In this document: positions 23,109-31,112 of the stretch, one piece after another
Layout: each line of letters begins with the position of its first letter
How positions within the stretch are numbered: the stretch's first letter is position 1
Source of the DNA: an uncultured Bacteroidia bacterium
GTDB taxonomy: Bacteria > Bacteroidota > Bacteroidia > Bacteroidales > UBA932
DNA length: 39,296 bases
Direction of reading: 5' to 3'
Assembly (NCBI GenBank): GCA_902784785.1
Contig: CACZWF010000029.1
Span: 1-39,296, forward strand
Position numbers and translations under genes: made by a program
The notes under the pieces: generated by a model
What the model saw: only the letters and a program-made list of their open reading frames with translations
Told to the model about the DNA's origin: nothing
The model's database searches: none

Positions 23109-25259
23109 ATGCGCCTTCTTGAACTTCTCGCGCCTGCCAAGAATTTATCCGTCGGCATTGCAGCCATTGACTGCGGTGCCGACGCGGTTTATATTGCCGG
23201 CTCTTCCTTCGGGGCCCGCAAGGATGCGGGGAACAGTGTGGAGGATATCGCAGAGCTTTGTGCTTACGCTCATCGTTACGGGGCGCGGATTTTTGCGGCT
23301 GTCAACACACTGGTTTATGAGCACGAACTGACTTCCGTCTTGGAGTTGGTTCGGGCGTTGCAGAAAGCGGGTGTCGATGCGCTGATTGTGCAGGACCTGT
23401 CTTTGCTGGCTTTGGCGGACAAAGGGGAGATTTCCGTCCCTTTGCACGCTTCGACCCAATGTGCCATCCGGGATGCCGAGTCGGCCCGCCGTTATGCGGA
23501 GGCGGGTTTTTCACGTCTGATTTTGGAGCGCCAGTTGTCGCTACGGGAAATCCGTCGCATCCGGGAAGCGACTGCATCCTCGGGAGTGGAGCTCGAATGT
23601 TTTGTGCACGGGGCATTATGCGTTTGTTACAGCGGCCAATGCTATCTGTCGGAGGCGCTATGCGGGCGCAGTGCCAACCGGGGCGAGTGCGTGCAGGCCT
23701 GCCGTTCCCGCTATACGCTGTATGATGAATCCGGAAAGACTTTGTTGAAAGACAAAGCCGTGCTGTCGCTCAAGGACTTGAGCCTGTTGACGCGCATCGG
23801 AGACCTGGTGGCGGAGGGGGCGACCTCTTTCAAAATCGAGGGGCGCTTGAAAAATGAATCCTATGTGCGCAATGTGGTGACGGCCTATTCCCAGGCGCTG
23901 GATGCGTTCATTGCCGCTCATCCGGGCGAGTATGGGCGTGCGTCATTCGGGCGTGTGGAAACCAAGTTCGTGCCCCAGTTGGATAAAACCTTCAATCGGG
24001 GCTATACCCAGTTGTACCTGGATGGGAAAAAGGGGGTGGCCGGCGCAGTAGCGAAGGCCGGTGGCTCAGGATTGGACGGACGTTCGGGGGGTGACGACGG
24101 CTGGGCCTCGATGGATGCGCCGAAAGGCATGGGGGAATATCTCGGGACGGTGCGGTCCTTCGGACGGAATTTCGTGGAAATCGAAGGTTTTGCGTCTCTG
24201 CGTCTCACGCCCGGCGATGGCCTTTCCTTTGTGGCTAAGGACGGCAGCATCGAAGGCTTCCGTGTGGATACGGTGCAAAGTCCGGCTTCTTTGGTTCGGG
24301 CGGTGGCTCCTGCTACGGTGGCTGCGGCTTCTGCTGTGGTGGCTCGCGTGGGCTGCCAGCCGCCAACCTCTATCTATAAAGGAGCGCGCATTTTCCGCAA
24401 TTTGGATGTGGCTTTTGAAAAACAATTGGCCTCCCAGCCATCCAAACGTACAATGGGGGTGGAGATTCGACTGGCGGTGCAGAGCAACTTGCCAGCGGAT
24501 GGCTTGTCCCATCAAGATGCATTGCCATCTTTGCAGGATGTTTCGCAGTGGGAATTGACTGCGACAGCCGTCAGTGAAGACGGGCGCGAGGCAGTGGTTC
24601 GTCGTACGATGGAGGCTCCTGTTGCTTCCAATCAGGCCCGTATGCAGTCGTTGTTGCAGGAGCAGCTCTCGAAAAATACGGGGCATTATCGTTGCCGGTA
24701 TGTGCCAGTCTCGGCTGCTGCGGTCGCTGCTTCCTCTGTTGGCGAGCCTTCCACTGCTGTACCGACCCTTCCCTTGCTTTCCGTGGCGACGCTCAACGAA
24801 CTCCGCCGGCAGCTTTGTGAACAGTTGGACGCACAAAACGTCCATGCCCATCCGCTCCATTATGCCAAGCCTGCCGGTAAAATCGCAGCCTCGGACTTTT
24901 CCTATAAAGCCAACCTCTCAAATTCGCTGGCTGCCTCCACGGTCTGTATGCCTGACGGCGTAATGCCCTCGGATGGTGAGGCTCGTATCCCGACCGTCCC
25001 TCTCAATGCCTTCGAACTGAACCACCAGCCGGATGCCGAACTGATGCGCACCCGCTACTGTGTCCGCCACGAACTGGGCCTCTGCCCTTTCCGTCAGCAC
25101 GGGAAAGCGGCGCAAGGCAGGCCCTCCGGCACAGCCCCCGGTGGCTCGCCGGCTCCTCACGGAAGAACGGCCGCCCCGCTCTTCCTGGAAAACAACGGCC
25201 GTCGTTTCCGTCTCGATTTCGACTGTCCCCGCTGCGAAATGACCCTCAAAGCCCTATAA
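23109..25259 (+). CDS. U32 family protein (RlhA/DUF3656-like)
   Basis: 716 residues. The N-terminal 280 match peptidase U32: LLAPAKNLSVGIAAIDCGADAVYIAG, HASTQCAIRD, GFSRLILERQLSLREI, then the Fe-S cysteine set CFVHGALCVCYSGQCYLSEALCGRSANRGECVQACRSRY and FKIEGRLKNESYVRNVV. The long C-terminal part, with GYTQLYLDG followed by beta-rich sequence (GEYLGTVRSFGRNFVEIEG), fits DUF3656, which marks RlhA-type tRNA/rRNA hydroxylation proteins rather than collagenases. A second cysteine cluster (CVRHELGLCPFR...CPRCEM) ends the protein. The most likely role is RNA base hydroxylation, known for RlhA at 23S rRNA C2501 in E. coli; equivalence here is inferred. Confidence 0.85.
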   Translation: MRLLELLAPAKNLSVGIAAIDCGADAVYIAGSSFGARKDAGNSVEDIAELCAYAHRYGARIFAAVNTLVYEHELTSVLELVRALQKAGVDALIVQDLSLLALADKGEISVPLHASTQCAIRDAESARRYAEAGFSRLILERQLSLREIRRIREATASSGVELECFVHGALCVCYSGQCYLSEALCGRSANRGECVQACRSRYTLYDESGKTLLKDKAVLSLKDLSLLTRIGDLVAEGATSFKIEGRLKNESYVRNVVTAYSQALDAFIAAHPGEYGRASFGRVETKFVPQLDKTFNRGYTQLYLDGKKGVAGAVAKAGGSGLDGRSGGDDGWASMDAPKGMGEYLGTVRSFGRNFVEIEGFASLRLTPGDGLSFVAKDGSIEGFRVDTVQSPASLVRAVAPATVAAASAVVARVGCQPPTSIYKGARIFRNLDVAFEKQLASQPSKRTMGVEIRLAVQSNLPADGLSHQDALPSLQDVSQWELTATAVSEDGREAVVRRTMEAPVASNQARMQSLLQEQLSKNTGHYRCRYVPVSAAAVAASSVGEPSTAVPTLPLLSVATLNELRRQLCEQLDAQNVHAHPLHYAKPAGKIAASDFSYKANLSNSLAASTVCMPDGVMPSDGEARIPTVPLNAFELNHQPDAELMRTRYCVRHELGLCPFRQHGKAAQGRPSGTAPGGSPAPHGRTAAPLFLENNGRRFRLDFDCPRCEMTLKAL

Positions 25260-25324
25260 TCTTTTCCGCCGATAATCCCTGCCTCTTTGTAACTATGTGA
25301 CCGGGAATCTCTTTGCACCCGAAC

Positions 25325-25507
25325 ATTTCAGCAGAACAACAGCGATTCCTTCTCCTACACTTGGAACTCTACCAGTAAAGGCATGAACTTCTCCGGCAAG
25401 TTCGGCAGTGCTTCCACGATATGGTATCCTGCTGCAGGTTATTTGTACTACTATGATGGCAGCCTCCGGGCAACCGGCTTCTCTGTCCGTTGTCTCCAAG
25501 AATAAAC
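25325..25507 (+). pseudogene. FISUMP-domain gene 3' fragment with internal deletion
   Basis: The frame NSDSFSYTWNSTSKG... aligns with 1066-1341 of the first gene: SKGMNFSGKFGSA, IWYPAAGYL, DGSL, then directly GFSVRCLQE and a stop. About 40 residues between DGSL and SVRCLQE are missing, exactly the part that looks diversified in the first gene. Nucleotide identity continues past the stop (CCAAGAATAAACAAC) and again at TAAGCGAG. No gene body or start lies upstream, only the U32 gene. It is a remnant or cassette of a FISUMP gene. Confidence 0.75.
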
Positions 25508-25562
25508 AACAAAAGTGCGTAGTAAGCGAGAGGGCTGTCGGACCGCTAGGGCACCGATGGGA

Positions 25563-25622
25563 TGCCCGGTCGGGGCCGGGCATGACGGAGAATGGGCCGG
25601 GCATGACGGAAAATGGGCCAGG
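25563..25622. repeat. 21-bp tandem repeat and hairpin
   Basis: The unit GGGCCGGGCATGACGGARAA, plus a closing T, occurs at 25573-25593 and 25594-25614, with a partial third copy GGGCCAGG to 25622. Before it, TGCCCGG (25563-25569) can pair with CCGGGCA (25576-25582). Such GC-rich repeats between genes are common in Bacteroidales. The remainder of 25260-25663 has no gene. Confidence 0.7.
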
Positions 25623-25663
25623 TATTATCTGGTGCAAGTCAGGTGTGATTTATTCTATCAAAA

Positions 25664-26794
25664 CTACGCGTAGAAGTAAATCTCGCGTAACCAATAGGCG
25701 TAGATGGGGTCTTCTATCGTGATTCTTTTCTCAAAATTATCGATGATGTCCATCTTGATAAGCACGGATTTGGCTCGTTGAACGGCAACATTGCTTTTTA
25801 AATCGTACTTCGCAATCACAGAAGCGGAACTCAGTTCTTTCTCCCCGTGAGCTATAGCGTTCAACAGGTTCTGCTGAGTGATTGTCAGTGTTTGGGTAAG
25901 CGAGAGATTTAAATCCGCCTGTTCTTGGACAATGGTCTCAAAAGCTTCCTGGATGTAGTTGTCGTGACAGGTGTCGTCTGTTATATTCCATACTTCTTCG
26001 CTTAATCGTTGGATATAATACGGGTTGTTGTCCGTTAATTCCACAATTCTTTCGCATTGTTCTTGTGTGATGCTTTTTTGCGTTCCTTTGAACTTGTCAG
26101 CGATAAATGCTGGCCACAAACGAGCATCAATCTTTTTGAGAAAGATGGTTTTACCAAATTGATAAAACGGTCTTTCCTTATTACTGAACACTTCAATCAT
26201 CATATGACGCCTGCTGCCGTAAAGACAATAGGCAACGCGGGAGTGCAACTGCCAGTGAGACCGGAGTTTCGCTTGAAAAGCCAGCGGGTCCGAGAAGTTG
26301 GCAATCTGTTGAAATTCATCGATACAGACGACGATGTGCAAGTTCTTCTCCTCGGCGATTTTTTCCGCCATATCCAATATGTCGTCTGCGTTTCGGTGAA
26401 AATCCTTGACTTTAAATTCCAATTTGATTGTGTTGACCATATCTCCGGCGCTGATAGTTGGAACGAGGGATGCGGCGTATTTCAATGCGGTCGAGAAAAA
26501 GTCTTCAAACGGGGATGATGTCCCTTGTATGATGGTTTTTGCCAACTTCTCGTAAAATTCATCTTCGTTCCTGACATTAAAGATGTCCAGATGACAGACT
26601 CTCAAATGTTTGTCTTTTTGGGAGGCTTCCTCGCCGGCCCTTCTTACAAGTGAACTCTTTCCCCATCTTCTGGGGGAGATGATAATGGTGTTTGTCAAGT
26701 TGATAAAGTCTTGAACAAGTGACGCACAGTCCTTCTCCCGATCCGTGAAGGAGGATTCGGAAGCGACTTTGCCATAAACGAATGGAGATTTCAT
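25664..26794 (-). CDS. AAA ATPase of the archaeal-type (ATPase_2) family
   Basis: 376 residues from MKSPFVYGK at 26794; the ATG at 26803 would be essentially leaderless. Features: GKVASESSFTDREKD, Walker A SPRRWGKSSLV, VCHLDIFNV, Walker B HIVVCIDEFQQI, and the sensor-like CLYGSRRHMMIEVF, followed by PFYQFGKTIFLKKI and a C-terminal winged helix (LNAIAHGEKELSSASVIAKY...). This is the standard order for DUF234-lacking archaeal-type ATPases, common but poorly understood in Bacteroidota. It is a single-gene unit with a consensus promoter and a 9-bp palindrome around the start, suggesting autoregulation. Confidence 0.85.
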   Translation of the reverse strand: MKSPFVYGKVASESSFTDREKDCASLVQDFINLTNTIIISPRRWGKSSLVRRAGEEASQKDKHLRVCHLDIFNVRNEDEFYEKLAKTIIQGTSSPFEDFFSTALKYAASLVPTISAGDMVNTIKLEFKVKDFHRNADDILDMAEKIAEEKNLHIVVCIDEFQQIANFSDPLAFQAKLRSHWQLHSRVAYCLYGSRRHMMIEVFSNKERPFYQFGKTIFLKKIDARLWPAFIADKFKGTQKSITQEQCERIVELTDNNPYYIQRLSEEVWNITDDTCHDNYIQEAFETIVQEQADLNLSLTQTLTITQQNLLNAIAHGEKELSSASVIAKYDLKSNVAVQRAKSVLIKMDIIDNFEKRITIEDPIYAYWLREIYFYA

Positions 26795-26816
26795 TTGTAT
26801 CATATTTTGATACAAA
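26794..26816. promoter_or_regulatory. Palindromic operator at the ATPase start
   Basis: TTTGTATCA (26794-26802) and TGATACAAA (26808-26816) form a perfect 9-bp inverted repeat with a 5-nt centre. It overlaps both candidate ATGs and the -7 box, an arrangement typical of a repressor site. Confidence 0.6.
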
Positions 26817-26843
26817 ATTAAGAACAATTTTTGATATAACAAA
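26813..26843 (-). promoter_or_regulatory. Consensus promoter of the ATPase gene
   Basis: On the minus strand TTTG (complement of 26840-26843), a 19-nt spacer and TAATTTTG (complement of 26813-26820) match the Bacteroidota consensus exactly. Confidence 0.75.
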
Positions 26844-26874
26844 AAAAGAACATCTGTTCGTCAAAGGAAACCCA

Positions 26875-28221
26875 CTAATATTCCACGACTTCGAAGACGA
26901 GGTTGACGTCGCCGAAGTGTCCGGTGAGGTTGGCAGTGGCGTTGATGTACTTGCCGCTGAGCTGGCCGCGCCAGACGATGTCGTCTTTGGAGTTGATGGG
27001 GATGCTGATTTCAAAACCGAAACTTTTGGAGTTGATTTTTACCACGGCGTTGCAGTCCCATTTGGTGATGGTGCCACCGTCGTCTTCGGTAATCAGAAAG
27101 GCGCACATCGAGAGTTGGTCGGTCCACTCGGAGACCAGCAGGGCGTTGAAGTCCAACTCTTTGCCGATGTCCTTTCGCTTGACGGCCACCATAAAGTCCG
27201 TGATGCTGGGCTTGTAGAGTTGCATTTCCGCTTCGGTGGTCGCCTTGAAATCTTCCACTTTGCCGATTTTCACAAAAAATTCAGACCCGCCAGAGAACCA
27301 ATTATCGAAGTGGCGTTTGGCTGTGAATTTCTTGAGGAGCAGGGTCTTGCTCTTCTTAGTGGCTTTGGTCTCTTCGGACGCATCCATTGACGCTTTTGTC
27401 CCCGCAGGCGCGCCGACGACAATCGTCCCGTGGTCGGGCAAGCCCCATGTCGGGTCGGTCTTGCGGAGATAACTTAAAGGAAGGAGTCCGCTGTCTTCGT
27501 TGCTGTTGACGACCCAGACACAACCGTTTTGAGCCATTGTCTCATCCACGGTGATTTCCTCGGCAAGGGAACCGTCGGGAGCCAGACGCCAACCTGTATT
27601 GCTGTCGAAACCGTAGCCGGGGTCGAAGGTGATGACAGGCAGGCTTTCGCCATCCCAGTTTTCGCTGTACGGCCAGTAAATCTGCACGCCGCTGTCGCAA
27701 AGCAGTTGGATGCGTTCTTCCACCGCATTGCTCACATCTTCTTGTACTTCCACGCTGACCTCGCCGTCTTCGCCTTTCGTCCCGCATCGGGCCCGCACTT
27801 TCTCTTCCTGCTCTTTCATCAGAGCTCCCCGAATGAGGTCCCGCAGCGGCTGGGCATATTCCTTGGTGCCGTCGGCCTTTGTGCCCCGGCCGGATTTAGA
27901 CAGTCCACCGAACCTTCCTTTCGTCTCCTCGGCCAGTTGGCGGTCGCCCACGCCGCTGCCCGGTGCCGCGAACAGGTCGCTGAGCATATATTCTTCATCG
28001 AAACCGTTGCCGATGGAGGCGGTGACAGCATCGCGGACTTCGCTCATTTGTCCGGTCCCAATGGGGAGTTGAGAGAGGAGGCGGGCGGTCTCGGACAGGG
28101 TGATGGGGGTGGAATGCATTTCCGTTTCCGGCGTAGCGCCATAGGGAATATCTTTCATCACATTCTCACAGGCGGTCATGCACAGGAGTCCGCAGACTCC
28201 CGCAAAAAAGAATCTTTTCAT
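26875..28221 (-). CDS. Lipoprotein of unknown function
   Basis: 448 residues from MKRFFFAGVCGLLCMTACEN, a lipoprotein signal with lipobox MTAC. The start at 28221 is chosen over 28266 because it opens the signal peptide. The mature part begins MKDIPYGATPETEMHSTPITLSETARLLSQLP, the order seen in Bacteroidales lipoproteins with a PepSY-free, papain-inhibitor-like unknown N-terminus. Further on come DSGVQIYWPYSENWDGESLPVITFDPGY and a C-terminal beta-rich domain ending HFGDVNLVFEVVEY. A lysine- and threonine-rich linker (TKASMDASEETKATKKSK) separates the halves. Location is the outer membrane or periplasm; function unknown. Confidence 0.8.
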   Translation of the reverse strand: MKRFFFAGVCGLLCMTACENVMKDIPYGATPETEMHSTPITLSETARLLSQLPIGTGQMSEVRDAVTASIGNGFDEEYMLSDLFAAPGSGVGDRQLAEETKGRFGGLSKSGRGTKADGTKEYAQPLRDLIRGALMKEQEEKVRARCGTKGEDGEVSVEVQEDVSNAVEERIQLLCDSGVQIYWPYSENWDGESLPVITFDPGYGFDSNTGWRLAPDGSLAEEITVDETMAQNGCVWVVNSNEDSGLLPLSYLRKTDPTWGLPDHGTIVVGAPAGTKASMDASEETKATKKSKTLLLKKFTAKRHFDNWFSGGSEFFVKIGKVEDFKATTEAEMQLYKPSITDFMVAVKRKDIGKELDFNALLVSEWTDQLSMCAFLITEDDGGTITKWDCNAVVKINSKSFGFEISIPINSKDDIVWRGQLSGKYINATANLTGHFGDVNLVFEVVEY

Positions 28222-28319
28222 AATCTGACTTTTTAACATTTCTCCGCCCGGAGGAGTGCGCTGCAAAGTTGGAAAAGATTATCCGTTTCCCGAGAAATGT
28301 ACGCGAAAAAATAAAAAAT

Positions 28320-28350
28320 AACCGCCCCACATAACTGCAAGGCGGTTTTT
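28320..28350. terminator. Bidirectional terminator after dut
   Basis: AACCGCC (28320-28326) pairs with GGCGGTT (28341-28347). On the minus strand ATTTTTTATTTTTT follows, ending dut. On the plus strand TTT follows. Confidence 0.75.
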
Positions 28351-28375
28351 GAACGAAAATACTTTTTTGAAAATG

Positions 28376-28807
28376 TCACATTCCGGTATGTCCGAAGCCG
28401 CCGGCGCCCCGCTGGGTCTCGTCCAGCGTATCCACTTCCTCCCATTCCACGGTCTCGTGACGGGCGATGACCATCTGGGCGATGCGTTCTCCCGGCTGGA
28501 TGACAAAGTCCTCTTTCGAAAGATTGACTAGGATGACACAGATTTCTCCGCGATAGTCCGCGTCGATGGTGCCCGGGGTGTTGAGGACGGTGACGCCTTT
28601 CTTGGCGGCCAGTCCGCTGCGGGGGCGTACCTGGGCTTCATAACCCTGGGGCAGGGCGATGAAAAGTCCGGTCGGAACGAGGACGCGTTCAAGGCTTCCG
28701 AGGGTGATGCTTTCGCTGATGTTAGCTTTCAAATCCACGCCGGCGGATTGCGGAGTGGCGTATTGCGGGCAGGGCCACGCGGAACGATTGATAATTTTGA
28801 CTTTCAT
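28376..28807 (-). CDS. dut: dUTP diphosphatase
   Basis: 143 residues, the usual length of trimeric dUTPases. All five motifs are present: SAGVDLKA (1), RPRSGLAAK (2), [11 protein letters not shown] with the catalytic Asp (3), GERIAQMVI (4), and [10 protein letters not shown] at the C-terminal arm (5). It hydrolyses dUTP to dUMP, keeping uracil out of DNA and feeding dTMP synthesis. A promoter with TTTG and TATCTTCG lies directly upstream, and the -7 box is only 4 nt from the ATG, so translation is probably leaderless. Monocistronic, ended by the terminator at 28320-28350. Confidence 0.97.
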   Translation of the reverse strand: MKVKIINRSAWPCPQYATPQSAGVDLKANISESITLGSLERVLVPTGLFIALPQGYEAQVRPRSGLAAKKGVTVLNTPGTIDADYRGEICVILVNLSKEDFVIQPGERIAQMVIARHETVEWEEVDTLDETQRGAGGFGHTGM

Positions 28808-28811
28808 ACTG

Positions 28812-28843
28812 CGAAGATACGATCAAGCCGAGAGAAAAGCAAA
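28812..28843 (-). promoter_or_regulatory. Promoter of dut
   Basis: TTTG (complement of 28840-28843), 20 nt, then TATCTTCG (complement of 28812-28819). The ATG follows 4 nt after the -7 box. Confidence 0.65.
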
Positions 28844-28884
28844 TTTATTTGCTCCTCCGAGGCAGAAGTATGTTGATTTTTTAT

Positions 28885-28892
28885 TAGTTTTG
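28885..28892 (+). promoter_or_regulatory. -7 box of folK
   Basis: TAGTTTTG matches TAnnTTTG and lies 25 nt before the first ATG of folK. The -33 box is not clear. Confidence 0.45.
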
Positions 28893-28917
28893 CAATGTGC
28901 AATAATAGTAAGGATAG

Positions 28918-29475
28918 ATGATGCCGTTGTATCTTTCGCTGGGCAGCAATATGGCGCCTCGGGAGGAGAATATCCGCCGGGCGCTGGCTTTGTTGGAGGA
29001 AAAGTGGGGAGTGGCCTGCGGAGCCTGCTCGTCGCTGGTGGAAACCGAACCTTGGGGCCGCTGGCGGGGGAAGCCCGAGCGTTTCCTCAATGCGGTGGCG
29101 CGCTTTGACGGGCTGGATGACGCTTCGGACCCTTCCGCCCCGTCATCGGGCGAAAACGGGTGCTACGACCGTTTGGTTTCCCGCGCCCTGGACTTGCTGG
29201 CCGATTGCAAGGCGGTGGAACGGGCCCTGGGGCGGGAGGAAACCCTCGAATATGATACGGACGGAACGCGGATTTACCATCCTCGCCCCATTGATATCGA
29301 TATTTTGCTCTGGGGGGATCTGACCCTCGATTTGCCCACCCTGCAAATCCCGCATCCCCGGATGTGGGAGCGCGATTTTGTTCTGATTCCGCTCTCCGAG
29401 GTGGCACAAGGGCCGCTGGCGGAAGGTGTCCGCCGGGCGTTGCCTTCAAATATCGAAATTCTTTCGCAAAAGTGA
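28918..29475 (+). CDS. folK: 2-amino-4-hydroxy-6-hydroxymethyldihydropteridine pyrophosphokinase
   Basis: 185 residues. LSLGSNMAPREENIRRAL, ETEPWG, FLNAVARF, and the HPPK signature HPRPIDIDILLWGD with the two magnesium-binding aspartates, then IPHPRMWERDFVLIPLSEVA. It transfers pyrophosphate from ATP to the pterin in folate synthesis. Two ATGs stand side by side (28918, 28921), so the start may be one codon later. An insertion of about 25 residues (DGLDDASDPSAPSSGENGCY) sits between strands and is not usual. Faces away from dut. Confidence 0.96.
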   Translation: MMPLYLSLGSNMAPREENIRRALALLEEKWGVACGACSSLVETEPWGRWRGKPERFLNAVARFDGLDDASDPSAPSSGENGCYDRLVSRALDLLADCKAVERALGREETLEYDTDGTRIYHPRPIDIDILLWGDLTLDLPTLQIPHPRMWERDFVLIPLSEVAQGPLAEGVRRALPSNIEILSQK

Positions 29476-29486
29476 TGAATTTTAGC

Positions 29487-29528
29487 TATCTTTGTAAATT
29501 CTCCCGCATAAGCGGGATTGTGAGAATT
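29487..29528 (+). promoter_or_regulatory. Promoter and structured leader of glyS
   Basis: TATCTTTG at 29487-29494 is the -7 box. The leader then folds: AATTCT pairs with AGAATT (ending 29528) and CCCGC (29503-29507) with GCGGG (29512-29516), close to the ATG at 29544. The stem may modulate translation; it does not resemble a T-box. Confidence 0.5.
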
Positions 29529-29543
29529 TAATGCAGTAAGAAT

Positions 29544-31082
29544 ATGACACAAGAAGAACTTTTCAAGGTGCTGGTAGCCCATTGCAAAGAGTACGGGTTC
29601 ATCTTCCCGTCCAGTGAGATTTATGATGGCCTGGCGGCCGTGTACGATTACGGTCAGATGGGCGTAGAGCTCAAGAACAATATCAAGAATTATTGGTGGG
29701 GGGCGATGACGCGCTTGCACGAGAATATCGTGGGTATCGACTCCTGTATCTTTATGCATCCCAAGATTTGGGAGGCTTCGGGCCACGTGGGTGCGTTCAA
29801 CGACCCCTTGATTGACAACAAGGATTCCAAAAAACGTTATCGCGCGGATGTGCTGATCGAAGACTACATCGCCAAGCTCGAGGAGAAGAACAACAAAGAG
29901 GTCGAGAAAGGCCGCAAGAAATTCGGAGATGCCTTCGATGAGGCGAAATTCCGGGAGACCAACCCCAACTGCGTGCGCAACAACGCCAAAATCGCCGAAG
30001 TTCGGAAGAGAATGGCCGACGCCCTCAATGCCAACGACTTGAAGGAGTTGCGTCAGATTATCATCGATTGCGAGATTGCCTGTCCGATTTCCGGTACCAA
30101 GAACTGGACCGAGGTCCGTCAGTTCAACCTGATGTTCTCCACCCAGCTGGGCAGCGTGGGTGAAGAGGCCAATACCATTTACCTCCGTCCCGAGACCGCG
30201 CAGGGTATTTTTGTCAACTACCTCAATGTGCAGAAGACCGGCCGCATGAAGATTCCTTTTGGTATCGCCCAGATCGGCAAGGCCTTCCGCAATGAGATTG
30301 TGGCCCGTCAGTTCATTTTCCGTATGCGAGAGTTCGAGCAGATGGAGATGCAGTTCTTCATCAAACCCGGCACGGAACTCGACTGGTTCGCCCAGTGGAA
30401 GAAGAACCGTATGGCCTGGCACGTCAATATCGGAATGGGTGCGGAGAACTACCGTTTCCACGACCACGACAAGCTGGCTCACTATGCCAACGCCGCGACC
30501 GACATCGAATTCAATTTCCCCTTCGGATTCAAGGAGTTGGAAGGTATTCATTCCCGTACGGATTTCGACCTGGGCAACCACCAGAAATTCTCCGGAAAGA
30601 AAATTCAGTATTTCGACCCCGAAAGCGGGGAAAGTTATACTCCTTATGTGGTGGAGACTTCCATCGGTGTGGACCGTATGGTGCTGGCCGTGCTCTCCCA
30701 TTCCCTTAAAGAGGAGACCCTGGAGAACGGAGAGACCCGCGTGGTGATGAGCATTCCCGCCCCCTTGGCTCCCGTCAAGGCCGCCGTGCTGCCCCTCGTC
30801 AAGAAGGACGGACTTCCGGAACTGGCGCAGAAAATCATGGATATGCTCAAGTTCGATTTCAATTGCCAATACGACGAAAAAGATTCGATCGGCAAGCGGT
30901 ATCGTCGTCAGGACGCCATCGGTACGCCTTTCTGCATCACGGTGGACCACGACAGCATCGAGAACGGCACCGTGACGCTCCGTTACCGTGACTCGATGAA
31001 GCAGGACCGCGTCAAGATCGAGGAACTGCCCGGCATCATTCATCAGCAGGTGGATCTGGGTGTACTCCTTCGCAACCTGTAG
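29544..31082 (+). CDS. glyS: Glycyl-tRNA synthetase (single-chain class II)
   Basis: 512 residues, the length of dimeric alpha2 GlyRS rather than the alpha/beta enzyme. Class II motifs are visible: motif 1 near the N-terminus (FIFPSSEIYDGLAAVYDYGQMGVELKNNIKNYWW), motif 2 (FRNEIVARQFIFRMREFEQMEMQFF), and motif 3 (ETSIGVDRMVLAVL), followed by the anticodon-binding domain (APVKAAVLPLVKKDGLPELAQK...GKRYRRQDAIGTPFCITVD). YLRPETAQGIFVNY is the glycine-site strand. It charges tRNA-Gly. Its own promoter and leader hairpin precede it. Confidence 0.98.
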   Translation: MTQEELFKVLVAHCKEYGFIFPSSEIYDGLAAVYDYGQMGVELKNNIKNYWWGAMTRLHENIVGIDSCIFMHPKIWEASGHVGAFNDPLIDNKDSKKRYRADVLIEDYIAKLEEKNNKEVEKGRKKFGDAFDEAKFRETNPNCVRNNAKIAEVRKRMADALNANDLKELRQIIIDCEIACPISGTKNWTEVRQFNLMFSTQLGSVGEEANTIYLRPETAQGIFVNYLNVQKTGRMKIPFGIAQIGKAFRNEIVARQFIFRMREFEQMEMQFFIKPGTELDWFAQWKKNRMAWHVNIGMGAENYRFHDHDKLAHYANAATDIEFNFPFGFKELEGIHSRTDFDLGNHQKFSGKKIQYFDPESGESYTPYVVETSIGVDRMVLAVLSHSLKEETLENGETRVVMSIPAPLAPVKAAVLPLVKKDGLPELAQKIMDMLKFDFNCQYDEKDSIGKRYRRQDAIGTPFCITVDHDSIENGTVTLRYRDSMKQDRVKIEELPGIIHQQVDLGVLLRNL

Positions 31083-31112
31083 TCACTACAAGTATATTGT
31101 TCAATACTTAAT

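Noticed and set aside
25380..25466. The FISUMP fragment as a DGR template repeat for the first gene
   Set aside because: Differences between the fragment and the gene at 1108-1194 are not confined to adenines of the fragment (many T/C and C/G changes), and the key variable segment is deleted, so it cannot be the template.
25563..25622. Short repeats as a CRISPR array
   Set aside because: The units are directly adjacent without spacers and no cas gene is near.
29274..31043. 589-codon minus-strand frame opposite glyS
   Set aside because: It is a shadow of the strongly biased glyS coding sequence, whose synthetase motifs are unambiguous.
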